Source of the DNA: Sphagnum compactum
Lineage: Eukaryota; Bryophyta; Sphagnopsida; Sphagnales
Direction of reading: 5' to 3'
Length of the DNA stretch: 64,000 nt
Assembly: GCA_965153455.1 (NCBI GenBank)
Contig: OZ234494.1
Span: 1,302,001-1,366,000, forward strand
Within the stretch, counting starts at the first letter, position 1, and each line of letters begins with the position of its first letter. A model generated the notes under the pieces. The model did no database searches, was not told the origin of the DNA, and saw only the letters and a list, made by a program, of their open reading frames with translations. The position numbers were made by a program, and so were the translations under genes. Below, piece after piece: positions 1 to 13,035 of this stretch.

Positions 1-954
1 CATTTGACATATGCACATAATTCAAACCACATCTTTGCAATTGAAATATGTAACATATGTAAAAAAGTTTCGTTTTTTTTCCAACATGGTTTTTAACTTG
101 TTTGATTGTGATTTAACCTTGATAGATCCATCCAAGATTGACAATTTAAGTTGTTTTAATTATTATACATAATTTTTTAATTTTAAACCAATTAATTATA
201 AATTTCACATTATATATATCTTATTAACATATATGTTGGGGTTGTTAAATGTGGTCCATGACACGCATGCCACACATGAGTGAATGCAAGGCCAAATGTG
301 TAAAGTGTAAATTTTAATGTTCATAATTTACATATTTCAACATGTTACAACAATGAAGGTCAATGGCATAAAAAATGAAAAGCCCTAAGGCTCACCATTA
401 CATTGTAGAATTGGCTTTACTAGACTATTCTCTAATTCATTCCATTTAATAGGAGAAATCGTAGAGGCTTGCAAAGCATAACTAGTCCATTGGGCTCGAT
501 TTTTAATCCTTTCTTTTCTTGTGCCTCCATGATAGAATTATGGGACCTAGCATCCATCATTGAACCATCCATCAACAACCACAAGAAGAAATCCCCCAAA
601 AATTAACCAATGCATTTGCAACTATTTCACACCCTTGAAAATTTTGCAACTATACTATAATTACATTTGCAACTAATAACATTTTCATCCTACACTTTAT
701 GATTGTTTTCATCCATGATCATGCCCATATGTCACAATTTTAATTGCAAATAAAACAAACTTAATCACACCGTTAGGGTGTTAGCATAGCCCATAATGGG
801 GTGCAATCATAGTCAAATGAACTAATAATGACAAAGGACTCAACCACAAATGGGCCCTTTTTGAAACTTTTTGACTTTTTCATAAAAAAGATTTTTTTTG
901 CAATGTGTTCTTAAAAATATTGACAAGTCCAATAATAAATTACATTATTTGTGT

Positions 955-1105
955 TAATTTTTTTTGAATAAATATGAATTCTCTAAAAGTGTACAAATTT
1001 TGCCAGATTTTATGTTTCATTTTGAAAAATGATCATAATTTCAAATCATGCTAAAATATGATAACTATTTTAAGCTTTAGTTTTTTGTATCATAAGCCAA
1101 AACTT
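955..1105 (+). repeat. Diverged direct repeat, copy A
   Basis: Shares an ordered set of words with 3138-3275: GAATAAATATGAATT, then an AGATTTTATGTTTCAT-like stretch, then TTGAAAAATGAT, ATAATTT and AAATCAT. Both copies have the same orientation and lie about 2.2 kb apart. This spacing would suit a pair of old LTRs or two fragments of one dispersed element. I could not find clean TG...CA ends or a target-site duplication. Confidence 0.55.
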
Positions 1106-3137
1106 TGTTCATATGTCATACACATTATGGACCCATTTACATCTAGCAAATGATTTTAAAAATTAAAAAAATTTGAAATGATATTTTGAATTTCTCAAAA
1201 TTTCAAGTACCACAATTTTTAAATTATGAGTGCTTTTCATATGTGGATGATATGTTATTATCATTTCAAATTTTTTCCCATCAAAATTTCTTTATTGAAA
1301 GAGTCCTTAGCCTAGTGCTTTGTAAAACTGATTTTGGGGTGTTCAAGTTCAAAAGTCTTAAATATTAGAACCAAAACTCAATTTATTAAATTAAATGATT
1401 TTTTTTGAATTTTTCAACACTCATATAAAAATTTTAGCACATATTTCCTTGATCAACATGAAATTAAATTGGCATTAAATAAATATGTTTGAAAAAATTG
1501 ACGATTTTTTGATTGTTTGACATGGTTTTTGGTTCATTTGATTATGATTACACCCAATGGTATGCATAGGTGTATTAAATTTTTTAAAAAAAATGCACTC
1601 CTGCGAAGTTCTATTAAGGGTATATTGGCGGGTATATTTCCATTGGTGTATTTATAAAGTTGTGTTTAATTTATATTTAGGTAAATTAACTACCTACTTA
1701 CCAATATATGCTTGTTTACCTACCTATTTAACCTAGGTTACCTACACACCTAACATAGCTACCTACTTGTTAATTAATTGATAATCAACTAGTTACATTA
1801 ATTATTAATTAATTGATAACTAATAGTTAATATTCAATATTTATAATAAATAAATAATTATTAATTAATATTTTATTTATTTATTGATTATTTAAGAACC
1901 ATTAATGAGAATTTATAATTAATAAGTTAGTTAATTAATTATCTACTTAGTTATATCATATAGAATTTATAAAATGAAAACATAAGACAAAGGATATGAC
2001 AAAAAATTAGTTATAACCTAGTTTGTAACTAAGTTGCAATTTTAATTTTTATCCCATTTTGTCTTTTGCTTCCATTTTGATAACTATATAATGAGGACGC
2101 TTTGTCGTACATTTTCACATTAAAAAACACATGTCAATTGGGATGAGCCAATCAAAAGAATTTAACCCTAAGGTTAAACCTAAAAAAAATATTTACTCAC
2201 TTCCCTAGTTTATTTACCTACCTACCTATCCACATAATCCTATTTACGTACTTACCTAGTTCGACCTATCAACCTACTTAGTCCAGCTTACCCAACTAAA
2301 TATTGATTTTAATTCATTTTGATTGGAAAATTCAAAAAATGTCACATGACATATTTATATTAATATGTCATGTATCATAATCTAAAACCATCTAAAATAA
2401 ACAATGAAGATGCACTAGTTTAGAGAGGCTAGTCATAATACATTTAAGGTAAGGTTTCTCGCCATTTTTGCAAGAAGGCCTCATTATTTATGGTGCCCAA
2501 AAAGTAGAGGAGGGTGCAAATGGGATAACACAAGCTACACCCACTTTTTGAGCTTTTGGAAAAATATTTTAAGAACATTCTTGGAATATTAAAAAAAAGC
2601 CTTCAAAAAAAGATTTAAAATTTTTAAAAAAATTCATACTATTTGGCAGAAAATGTCATTTTCAAAAAAAATTGAAATCCATTTACAAGTTTTTTCACTT
2701 CTTAAAAGCAAGCGTTACACTGCTTAATGAGTGCCTTTGTTTATTTTTATTCATTGGATTAATTTCAAATAATTCACATGATATATTAAAAATACAATTA
2801 TATAAACAAATCTTATAATTTCAACATCAAATTAAATTACGACTTTAAAACATGAAAAATCAAGCAAACATTACATTTGCTATGGTACGTGTTATTGTGA
2901 TTGCACCCATGGAGCCTTTTTTTTTGCGCATCTATTGCACAAAAAATCAACGAAAGTGAACTAAAGGCGGGTCAAAATGAGATCAAAGGAGCCACAAATG
3001 TTATTTTACATTAATCCTACATGTCTTTTTTCCCCAAAATAATTTTTTTGTACGAATGAATTTTTGAATGGTTTTTTTTGCAACTTATTATGAAAAATGA
3101 TTAAAATTTCCCTCTTAAGTCAAAAAAAATTTCTAAT

Positions 3138-3275
3138 CATTTTCGAATAAATATGAATTTGTAAACATGTATAGATTCTTTGCAGATGTTATGTTTCATC
3201 TTGAAAAATGATGATAATTTGAAATCATACAAAAAATGTTAATTTTTTAAAATTTTAATTTAATATAATATAAAC
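3138..3275 (+). repeat. Diverged direct repeat, copy B
   Basis: This is the partner of 955-1105, matching GAATAAATATGAATT, AGATGTTATGTTTCAT, TTGAAAAATGAT and GAAATCATAC in the same order. Upstream of both copies is a similar T-rich segment ending in TTTTTTTTGCAA, so homology may start some 70 bp earlier. Confidence 0.55.
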
Positions 3276-4501
3276 TACAATTTTTTTATAATACATCATG
3301 TATATTATACCTGGTAAAACTTTTTTGAAGTTGTGAAATTGTGAATTTAAAATGTGTATATACTTTGAATTTCAATGTTTCAGAATTCCACATTTTATGA
3401 CAGAATAACATTCGACACCCTTTGTGACTCCTTGGATTGTTTTTTGACCCAGGCGAGAAAGTTATGGCCCTTCAAAGTAGGGAGGGGTCATTTTTATAAA
3501 AAATTCTTGATTGAACAGCTCATAGCCTATTTTCGAACCCTTCAAAAAATCTTTAAATATTATTTTGTTGCATTTAGAGTTAAAAGATGATTTGTAGATA
3601 TTAAGATGGTAATTTTAGAGCAGTTGGAATGGTTCAATTTGAACAAAAAATGAGAAAGTAATGCATTGATGAAGAAAAATGAAAAAAATCGCGTTTTGGA
3701 ATTCAAAAAAATGTATTTTTTTGTTGTTTTTTTTAGCTACTTCATTGGATTTGCATTTCAAAGATGATTTATAAAGCTTGAAAAGGCACTCATATAACAC
3801 TTTAAATCACTCAAAATGGAGAAGAATTGAAAAAGGGGTGCAAATTTTTTTAAGGTGTTTCAAAATCTTGTCACACTGTCACCTTTTTTTGTCTTTTTTA
3901 CCTAGTTCTTTTTTACTATGTAAATTACACATTTATGGATGATTATGATGGAATCTTATGTGATACACCTTAAGGATTTTCACCCATGGATAAAAATATA
4001 GGGTGAAAAAATACTGCAGTAAGGACTAGGCCTTTTTTCGTCTTGTGTGGTACAACTTAAAAGATTTTCACCCAAAGATTTGTCGAAATGTTCCATGATA
4101 GGCTAGTGTTTGATGATTGGACCAATTTACCCTATCTATTTTTAAACAAAATTATGTAATTAATTGTTTTTTTGCCACACGTCATAATTTAACTTGCTGA
4201 TTTTTATGATAATATATTAATGGCATACAACAATATACATATGATGAAATATTTGTTAACCATTGACTTCATTCACACTTATAACTAATGTTTTATGCAA
4301 CTTGTCTAATACAATTAAACAATTTTTAATAATCTTTTATAACTAAAATATAGTAACAAATGACAGTTATTGTTTTTTCCAGTTCCCCTCTATTGAACCC
4401 ATTAGAACTCAGTTATGGATGAAACATTTGACTGAGGTACCAAGGTTCCAGCCTATCCAGTAAACTGTCCTACTTCCGCCTAGTGCACTGCCAAGGTTAC
4501 T

Positions 4502-5025
4502 ATCTATGTAAGTGGGTAGTTATCAAAGGTCAACTTAGCCAGGGAATGTCAGTGGAGCTAGTCTGTAGCTAGGAAAGTAGGTAAGGCACTTGGTGGGTAT
4601 TAAGTAGGTGGATGGATGTAGTTAGCCTGGACATGGCTAATTACCACCCTCGTTAGCTATGGGACAGGAATTTGCAATGAAAAAGTGTTTCCTATCCACA
4701 TACTATCATCCATCCCGCATGGTGAGCTTGTGGGTGGTGGTCCACTCTAGGGGTAGAATTAATCATGTGAGCCAAAACCCACCAGTGCACCATCCTGAAT
4801 ACAACTCAGTTGTGGTTCACCCTTGCTTGGTAGCTTATTGTGTGATTAAAATCCTCACACTACCTCACACTAGATAGACTAAGGTTAGTCATAAATACAA
4901 TATATGTAAGTGGGTAAGTATCAAAAGATGACTAGCTAGGCAGAGAATGTAAGTGGTTACCATGTAGGTAGGAGGAGGGCACTTGGTGCTCACTGGGTAG
5001 CTGGATGCACTGTGGATAGTTCTAG
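4502..5025 (+). repeat. Spaced direct repeat, about 120 bp, two copies
   Basis: Positions 4502-4630 and 4903-5025 share TATGTAAGTGGGTA, a TATCAAA-type segment, AGGGAATGT or AGAGAATGT, GTAGGTA and GGCACTTGGTG in the same order, about 400 bp apart. A related block with a GTTAGCTA...GAAAAAGTG...CCATCC...GTGGTGG flavour follows copy 1 (4645-4745), and weaker kin lie at 5080-5160 and 9165-9275. This suggests one degenerate dispersed element family. Confidence 0.5.
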
Positions 5026-5189
5026 TCTATTGCCAACCATTGTGGTTAAAGCTCTGGGATGCCAGGACTTTGAGCAAATGAACAAAAGAAGGTGTTAAAT
5101 CCTGTAAACAGTCCATCCTGCATGGTGTGGCTAATGGGTTCGTTTTCACTCTATTCTGGGGTTTGTTTTTCTTTTCTTACAAGAAATCC

Positions 5190-5648
5190 CCCCCTTCCTA
5201 ACAGGTGCCAATTTTGAGTACCCTATGTGGCCTAGGCTAGAACTTGCAGGTCATTCCAACCTTGAGAGGTCTGGTTGTGTTACCTTTTCCCTGAGCTACC
5301 TATTCCAGAGGCCATGGATGTGGCCCCAATCTGAAGCTCTGGCCCCAATAACAAGTTACTTTGGTGGCACACCTCCAGAGGCTGCACACACGCCCCTATC
5401 CCTCTTCCTTCTCCCATGCATCCATTGCCTGCACCCGTTCCCATCCACACAGCCAGACAGAGCTGCCTTCTTCCAAGCTTCTCAACACACAGTGGAAAGC
5501 AGCCAACATCACAGCCAGCTTTGGGACACACACATCCACAACAAAAGATCCAACTGCTTTGAACTCGGACCTTCCGTGATCTTCTGCTGGTGGCCATCTT
5601 GTGTCTCATCAATTCTCGTCAAATCTCTTCAGACCAGAGACTAATGTT
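5190..5648 (+). other. GC-richer exon-like block with consensus donor
   Basis: This block is clearly richer in G+C than its surroundings. It is preceded by a pyrimidine stretch ending CCTAACAG (acceptor-like) and ends at TGTT|GTAAGT, a perfect 5' splice-site hexamer at 5649. A frame of about 139 codons is open across it without an ATG start, and it resembles no family I know. It could be an untranslated or partly coding exon of a plus-strand transcript, or a chance island. No matching downstream exon was found with confidence. Confidence 0.25.
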
Positions 5649-5649
5649 G

Positions 5650-8225
5650 TAAGTACTGCATGAAAGTTGAAGCTGGGTGGAAACTCCAGCACTCAACCTG
5701 CCGTAGTAATTTGGAAGATTCTCTGAAGGCAGCAGCTGGGATGATCATAAAAAAAAATTTAGGGGTACTGAATAGTAAGTCTATTGGCATTTTGCTCAAG
5801 TGATCAATATGAAGATCTGATCAAAACTACTCCATATAGTAGAGTTAGGTTTGTAGCTTGGATGGCTGCCTTCATGTACAATGCTTGGGTATATCTGGTA
5901 AAGTACTGGGGGTCTTTGGTACTGAACTACCATAATATTAAGTCATCAGCAATAGAACTGAATTGGCAAGTTTAGTAAGTTGCATACTTAAGTACTGCAG
6001 GATTAACTCTAGATGACTTAATCAACTCAAGGCAGATGATCATGGGTAACTTGCAGAACTTCAATCAAATTATAAGTCCCAGCAACAGATGAATACTACA
6101 CTCTAAAAAATTATGTAAGTTACTGTAAGATACCAAGAGATGTGCAGAGCTTTCCCAGACTTCATTTGAAACTGATCAAAACCTAATTTGAACAATAAAT
6201 TAACTATGCAACATTTTGGAGAGAGATAATTCTGAGCTGGAGTTACCTACAGGGTGTTCGAAATTCTTGTACCTACCACTACCACCTTGTCTCTGATCAC
6301 TTTGCTTTCCTGGACAAAACAATTTACCCACAAGAAAGTACATTTTATTTTTTGCACGTCAATCTACATATATAATATATTCTACATGCATGATGAAACA
6401 GGGTGTATAAGTTACCATGCTTAGATGGCTTTATTTACTAGTTTTATCATCATTTCAAAGAGGTTTTGCTCAACCTTGAATTTGCAGAAGTATATATCTC
6501 TACAACCCATGATCTTCTCATTTGTTCTTGCAACAACTTTGGGTGATTGCAATTTAGTTGTAAAGCCACTGAATTTGAGTATTCATGAAGCACAGGATTT
6601 TGCTTAAAAGTCAGTTAAAATATTTGGTATGTATTTCATTTAAGAAAAACTCTTGCATGATTATCCAGGCCCAGTGTCAGTGAGATATGAGCAGCAGCTG
6701 TAGTGCAAGTGTGATCTCTTTACCTTGGCCTTGAGCCTTTGGACATTAATAACTAATTGCTCATGGTTAGTGGTTACCTGCACGTGTGTATGCATAAACA
6801 AGTTGGAGATCAATTTTCTTCCAAATTATTCAATACAAAACTAAAAAAGTCTACCACAATTTTGCCCAAGCTCCTACATGTACATAATACTAGTTATGTG
6901 GAGGAACTTGGGGCAAAATATCGACAGTATATTGAGTTATATAAGTTATTTATAATGGATCCCCTTATTTATGCAATTATTTGTTTATGAAGTTGAGTTA
7001 AATGCTACCTTAATTTACTCAATATATTGTTGACCCTGATATTTTTGTACAATTTTAACTAATCTAAAATGCAGGTGGCAAGTCATGAGAGCGGCCAAAT
7101 GGATGTGAATTGTCTATGAAAACAATAGATGGACATCCAACATTGATAATTTAAACCTAGTTTAATAAATCTGGCCCCATAGTTTTATACTTTGAAACTA
7201 TCTGGGTTTTATTATCATTGAATTCCAGCTATCATGCCCAGGCAAGCTTCACAGAGTCCACAAGACAAGATTATTAGATATGTATTAAAACTACTTAGAC
7301 ATTCCCTGGTCCTATTATCTAGCTCCCAGCTTTGGAAGTGGTCTCAAGGTCTTTCACCACCTTGAATTAGGACATGACATATTAAGTATATACTATTTAG
7401 GAGATGCAAATTTTTTGATGTCACATCAGTGTATTTAATAATAAACCAAATTTTTAGTTTGTGGTGGGTATAGAAAGCCATGTTCACTTCAATGCGGCAA
7501 GTTGGGCAACTCAGGTGTTACATCCTTAAAATTTATTGGGACCCACGTGTTCACACAAATGTAAAATATTTTGGAAAGTTGAAGTGCACTTGGAAATATT
7601 TCCCTATTACATATAGAGAGATCTAATTATATTATCTGAAGGTCCCTAATTATAATGTAACCCCAACAACTTATTAGATATGAAAAGACATCACTATCAA
7701 ACAATTGGGGATGCCATCATGGGATAGTGGCTACCATAATTGCTGTAATTATGATTTGGACTGTAGGGAAGGGTCTTCCTTAAACGCCAAGGAGAGCCCA
7801 GGCCCCAACCCTAAACCGAAAAACAATCTCATTTGCAACAACCCTTTTGTCATGTCTTTCCTTTTTGTGACCCAACCACTCAATAGGAATTGAAGGGCAA
7901 ATAATACAAAAGAGACGATCTATAGCAAAATTATCACAGTTTCAACAAGTTGCACAGTACAAACGTGTTAACCATAATCCGTTAACGAAAGACTTTGTGC
8001 AAGCCTAATATGGATAGGAGATTAGAGAGTTTCATTTGCCACAAACGTTAGGTTCTTAAACTACGAATTTGAAATATTCACTATTATGAAATGATTTAAT
8101 TATCTTGATGATAATGTGTTTAACATCATCCCTCAAATAACATTGAAAAGAAATTCAATAGTTAAAATCCACTCAGACAATATATAATTTAGTATAACTA
8201 AGTGGATGGATATATTATTAAGAAA
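5650..8225. other. Intergenic DNA, no gene seen
   Basis: The sequence is moderately AT-rich with short open frames only (at most 77 codons, none recognisable). It could in part be intron of a transcript starting in the block just upstream, but I found no exon with both flanking splice signals and a continuing frame. Confidence 0.5.
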
Positions 8226-8229
8226 TCTA

Positions 8230-8483
8230 TCATCCATATTAAATTATATACATATCATATTCTCATAAAACCCAAGTGTGATTAGTATAGGTTGGAGGTA
8301 CAATTAAGCAACGCCATCAATATTTAATCATAATTTCATCCCATCATATTCTCACCAGCACCTTGAGATTAGTACGTGTGGATGTATGGTTGTTACGCAA
8401 CATCAGCCATATTTAAACTACACATAACACCCCATTATGTATTCCCACCAACATCCAAGTAGTGATTAGTACATATAAACACC
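8230..8483 (+). repeat. Tandem repeat, about 85 bp, three copies
   Basis: Three successive units start near 8230, 8313 and 8402. Each carries, in order, a CATCAATATTTAA-like segment, CATATTCTCAC or GTATTCCCACC, and then GATTAGTA (at about 8280, 8367 and 8465). Units 1 and 2 are the closest. No coding content is visible. Confidence 0.65.
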
Positions 8484-8804
8484 TTGAAGCTGCCGCAGTT
8501 ATTGAACTAGGGTAATTCATGGAGCGAAAGCTTTAACCCTGTCAACAACACCGCCCATTTGATCCATAGGTCCCACTGTTCAGCTGGGCGTACTTGCTTG
8601 TAGATTGAAAAAATAAAATAAAATCACAAGTGCATTTGTTATGGACAAAACATGCTATCATGACTTAGACAGCTTCTATGAATTAGTTCAATTTGTCTAC
8701 AACTCTTAATAATCCGTCCTGTACTACTACGACTACTAGACTACTACATTTACATTTACGTCGTCCTCCAGGTCCATTGTGAATGAGTGAAGGTTGCGAG
8801 CATC

Positions 8805-8917
8805 GCACGCAAGCCCAGGCCTGATTGTAAGTCGCTATTCCAACTTTTGGAAAACCTTGCATGCAAGCCCAGGCCCTAGGTGTCATCACTATTCAACCTT
8901 TGGAAAAAAACCTGGCC
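8805..8917 (+). repeat. 54-bp tandem duplication
   Basis: Two head-to-tail copies begin GCAAGCCCAGGCC. Both continue with a short variable segment, then CTATTC followed by AACCTTTGGAAAA or AACTTTTGGAAAA. The boundary lies near 8862. The duplication sits in a locally GC-richer stretch (8.7-9.7 kb). Confidence 0.7.
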
Positions 8918-9049
8918 CCAGCAGATGTCTCTCTCTGGGTACGCACCAAATTGAAGCTATTCAGTGGTTGCCTCCATCCATTTGAAAACGGGGAGAATAT
9001 GTATTCTGAGGAAGTGCTAAATTGGGCTGGTGTGACCCAGCACCCATGA

Positions 9050-9980
9050 AGGCACCATTCCAGCTTTCCCATTTTGAGGCGATCTAGTTGGATGAACCCA
9101 CAATTTTACAACCCTTGGCACTCTTTTAGAACCCCTAGTTATGGAAGCCTCTAGTTATGGAAACCTCGTTAGCTAGCTAAGGAACAAGAACCCAATGAAA
9201 AAGAAAAAGTGTACTGTCCATCCAACATCCATCCATGGTGCTGCGTTAGTTAGTGGGTGCTGGTTCACTATGGCCGCTAAATTGCCAGTCAGTGGCAGTT
9301 GATCGACTATTCCATCCATCCAAGCAAACGCCAAATTGGAAGCAGTCAATAATCATCATCCATCCATCCATTTATCCATCCATTTGGAACCCGGTAGCTG
9401 CTCTGCAGTCCAGGCAAGGGCCGAATTTGGAACAAGTCAATGGCCCATCCTTGTAGAACAGGAACGGGTCGAATTAAAGCCAAGCCACCAGGGCAAACGG
9501 AACCAGTTGGTGGCTGGCCGCTGGGTTCGTGGATTTGTTTGGGCGGTGTGAATGAGGGTAAATTACAACGATGGATGGCAGCTAAACGCACTAACTACCA
9601 CCATGTGAGTACCCGGCGGGTCAGTGGTCACTATCGGCCCCCTTTTAAAAAGCCGGCCGGGGGATGATCATTTCCCGGTGATCCCGGGTTGGTCAGTAGT
9701 CGCCATCCGTTGGAAACCTAGAGCCAGCTGGGGTCCGGAATGGATGGATGGATGGATGGATGGATTGGATTGGATTGGATTGGATGTCCGGGCAAGCGCC
9801 TAGCGAAGGAAGGTAGACACAAGGCAGCAGGCCGGTCTCGAGAAGCTTTAAGAACTTTCCAACAGGTGCGGTGCGGGTTGTTCTATTGGTTGCAGTGCGC
9901 TTAGTACAGTACGTGTATGGAACGACCACAGAGGAGGGAGGGAGGGAGGGAGGGAGCGAGTAATTAGAGAGGTCGTTTAA
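9050..9980. repeat. GC-richer intergenic DNA with microsatellites
   Basis: CpG dinucleotides are more frequent here than in the flanks. The stretch holds ATCC/GGAT tracts (about 9357-9385), (TGGA)n then (TTGGA)n at 9741-9785, and (GGGA)n at 9934-9956. The last lies just upstream of the spliced unit that begins near 10.0 kb and may be promoter sequence. No protein-coding gene is supported. Confidence 0.55.
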
Positions 9981-9984
9981 GCAA

Positions 9985-10819
9985 GCTCACTTTCTCTATC
10001 GCCTGCTCTGCAACAGATGATCTCCAAGTGCCTAATCACGATATTAAGCTTTGTAAGTTGTTTTTTTTTTTCCTCGGCATTTCATGCAAACAAGCGACGT
10101 CTGTGATTTTTTTTGGGGTGTCGTCTCATATGTATGAGCACTGATCACGTTGTTCTCTGTATTTTTTGTTGTTTGTTGTTGTTGTTGTTGTTGTAACTCC
10201 GGAGCTGTGCATAGTTTTTTTTGTGACTTCTTCTCATATACATGTATGAGCACTGACCATGTTGTTCCATGTATTGTTTCCTCTTGTTGTAACTGCGGCG
10301 GCAGAGTCGACGAGTTTTGTACTTACAGTAAGCCTTTGAGCAGTTAACAGTTTATGTCCTGTGGTTGCAGCTCCAGGCAGACTGCGTAGGCATAGCGCGC
10401 AGGGGAGCTCTGGAGGGCCGTGGGTTGCATTCAATTTGTGCTCTCTGAGATCTCATGCGCCGCACGCAAGCAGAAATACATTGGTATATGAGTATTGTCA
10501 ATCAACGTATTCCTCTTGTTGATGTTATTCATGTCTTTTGGACTTGTAATTAGCTTTCGAGCAGATGTCTTTTGGTCTTGTAATCTTTCGAGCAGTGAAA
10601 ACCTGATTAATCAATCTGGTTGCAACTGCAGGAAGAGTTTAGGACACGCGGGAGTGAGTAATACTAGGGACGACGGGCATTTTGGGTTGCAGTCATGCTC
10701 TAGCCTTTTACAAGCCAGCAGCGAGAAGATTGCAAGAGTAGCCGAAGTCGAGCTTCCTCAAGTCATATTCGTCAGCCGCCTAGGACTGACCGTTGCGAAG
10801 TAATCTCAGATCTCTTCAG
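9985..10819 (+). other. Putative spliced 5' leader, exons 1-3
   Basis: Three exon-like segments have consensus boundaries. One ends at 10052 (TTT|GTAAGT). One spans 10371-10483 (GGTTGCAG| ... ATTG|GTATAT). One spans 10632-10819 (AACTGCAG| ... CTTCAG|GTATGG). A short frame starts at ATG 10017, crosses the first junction in phase 0 and stops at 10446, giving about 37 codons with a hydrophobic start. It could be an upstream ORF or a tiny peptide. Exon 3 contains stops in every frame when spliced, so the segments look like untranslated leader to the coding exon that follows. A (TTG)n tract at 10166-10193 lies in intron 1. Confidence 0.35.
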
Positions 10820-10894
10820 GTATGGGGTAGTAGGTAGTTAGTCTCATGCTGCACGTCCGGCAGGTGTGCCAGAGCGTATAATTAGTGTTTGCAG

Positions 10895-11093
10895 GAGTAG
10901 TAGCAGCAGCAGCATATCGATGATGGAGAACAAATCGCTCAAAAGTGTTCAAAGCAGCCGCGGCGATGCAGGGCCTTCGCAATCGGCCTCCACTTCTTCT
11001 TCGCGACGACCAGGAGTAAGACTTTCTGCCATGCATGCTGCTGAACTGATCTGCCTTGTGGATGATGTGCTGATGATGAGATATGTAAACTAG
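10895..11093 (+). CDS. Candidate coding exon, Ser-rich N-terminus, unknown
   Basis: The acceptor GTGTTTGCAG precedes 10895. Two consecutive ATG codons at 10920 and 10923 open a frame rich in Ser, Arg, Gln and Pro (starts MMENKSLKSV). A donor CCAGGA|GTAAGA closes the exon at 11015 in phase 0 after 32 codons. If unspliced, the frame runs to a stop at 11093, giving 57 residues. I do not recognise a family. No phase-0 continuation exon is evident downstream, and a transposase remnant lies immediately beyond, so the 3' part may be displaced or lost. The run of four exons with proper splice signals is the main argument for a real transcript. Confidence 0.3.
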
Positions 11094-11100
11094 TCACGTT

Positions 11101-11487
11101 TCATGTCTCTCTGAAATCTGTACTCCGAATGGTGTTGTGTTTGATCATTTTCCACAATAATTTTTGGTTCTTGGCATGTTTGCAATCTATGGAATAAAAC
11201 ATTCCTTTTTTCACATTAATCCCAATATTCTTGTCAACTTCCTTGCAACTTGGATGTTGAAAAGAAAAGTCCCAATTAGGAGTAATCAACTTATCTTTCC
11301 TTTTCATCTCATTACAAATTATCATGTATTTGACAAAGTGCAAGTTTCCATTTGACCTTACAAACAATTGTGCCCATGGAAGTTTTGTAACCCAATAGGA
11401 TTGTTTTGGTGACATGATCGTAGTTATGTTTTTTGATTGATGGTTTGGATTGGATAGTGGATAGAATGGATTTAGGAAAGGGATCAC
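11101..11487 (-). pseudogene. hAT-like transposase N-terminal remnant
   Basis: The minus-strand frame of about 128 codons has a GTG, not an ATG, at its 5' limit. Its middle reads WVTKLPWAQL, then a CxxC-like ICNEM segment, a KDKLITPNWD segment, a QHP segment, and near the end KGMFYS followed by DCKHAKN. This order (PWA..., C/H ligand-like residues, a KDKL motif, then a CKHAKN motif) matches, from memory, the BED-like zinc-finger N-terminus of the hAT-related DUF4371 transposase family frequent in mosses and lycophytes. The catalytic part is absent, so it is a fragment. Related sequence continues in another frame to about 11600, implying a frameshift. The fragment lies just 3' of the spliced unit at 10-11 kb and points the opposite way. 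Confidence 0.6.
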
Positions 11488-11609
11488 TCATAACATTTTC
11501 ATAGTCTACAAGAGCAAAAGTGTGTGAAGAAAATAAAGGACCTGAAGATGGCATAGGATCACAAGATGAATATGTAACAATTTGATGAGGAATTATAAAA
11601 GGCCCACCC

Positions 11610-13030
11610 ACAAATGGGTTCCTACTAAAATAGAAGTACTTGAATTTTTAAGACTCAAGGAGTTGTTAAAGCATTGTGAAAGACAATAAATACACTAAAG
11701 AAAACATATTCATAGCAGGAGATTGTATTTAGGAAACTAGAAACTTCACATGACACATGAACTTTGAAATGTCTAATCTATAACAAGTCAATTGTGCACA
11801 TTTGTTTTATACATGAGAGGTCAAGAAGGACAAATGAAGGAGGTTGCATACTCAATTCCCACATCACATATGAACAATTTTAGGAAAAAAACATTGTACC
11901 ATCATTTTAATAATCAAATTGATTAATTATTCCAAAATTATTATATCAAAACACCATATGACTTAATATTTAGTAAACCAAGCCAAAAAAAAGAAAAAAA
12001 AAGGTGTGATATTTTTTATCAAATTTTCAAGGATGTAAAGGTAAAGCATTGAAGAATCAAATTACCCTCAATTAGTTAATTAGAGGTTTTTTTTCTTTTT
12101 TCTTTTGTGATTTTCATATTTCTTCAATTATAGGTTTATCAGTAAGAAAATCATAATAGGAAAGTTCCATGTGTAAATTTAATTTTCTATTAAAAATGAA
12201 CTCTAACCAAAACAATATGGTTCATTTTGACTTGGTATGCAAAGGAACATGTAGATATTGCAAAAAAATTGATTGTCAAATTTCCAAAATGTTTAAGCAA
12301 AAACTATAGGGAAAATTAACGTTTTTTCCATGGAAATTCCATCGACAACTAAATAATATAACAAGTAAATTTTGTTGATGTCCATAACATTACTTGTTTC
12401 TTGAAATACACAAAATATTAATATGTAATGATCAAAGGGTACATGACCCGTCAAAATGGGATATGTGAGTTCAAAAAGGAAGTAATGATTTTAAGTATTC
12501 AAATACCCAAAGAGATCCAATGTATTTATTATTTAATGGCATTAGTGGCTCTCTCTTTTTCAAAGAAATAACTAGCAAGTAAAGGTTGGATATAAGGTAA
12601 GTGGCCTTGTTTCAACTTTAGGGCAACCTATCATGCTATTTAGTAATTTATAATTAATTAAAAGTAATAATAATGTGAGTCCACTTGGATTGAATTTTGA
12701 AATAGTTTTTAGAAGAAAAATGAAAGCATGAGAAGTTAAACCTTGTTCATGATGTTCATTGAAGAGCTTTGAAGCTCTCCCATTAGCAAAAGCGAGTACT
12801 TATTTGCAAAGCCTAATATATTTAATTCTTGTTTGTAATGGATGTTGAAACTTCAAGGCATGCTTGTGTTTCATTGCAATGTAGAGGACGATGGTCTCAA
12901 GTTGTAAGCATTGTTCATTATGTGATGGATTTGTTCAAATTGAAGTGGTCAAAATTTGTTGAGGAATATCATTGCATTTTAATGCAACAAAATCCCAAGA
13001 ACATCCAACATTATTTACTTAGATATCCAA
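11610..13030. other. AT-rich intergenic DNA, no gene seen
   Basis: Only short open frames occur. One of 82 codons (12829-13077) starts without ATG and resembles nothing I know. A and T homopolymers abound. Confidence 0.55.
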
Positions 13031-13035
13031 CAAAT

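Larger units (their letters stand above)
1..4400. other. AT-rich intergenic DNA, no gene seen
   Basis: No credible coding region is visible: open frames are short, low in complexity and lack splice-linked partners. Homopolymer A and T runs are frequent. Two blocks (about 1680-1760 and 2200-2300) are rich in TACC/TACCTA motifs, which recur near 30.7 kb. A diverged direct repeat (955-1105 and 3138-3275) lies inside and is listed separately. Near 3960-4080 the phrase GATTTTCACCCA occurs twice about 100 bp apart. The region is probably decayed transposon-derived DNA. Confidence 0.6.

Noticed and set aside
235-360. LTR-like start TGTTGGGGTTG
   Set aside because: The motif recalls the 5' end of some plant LTRs, but no matching second LTR, primer-binding site or retroelement protein was found downstream.
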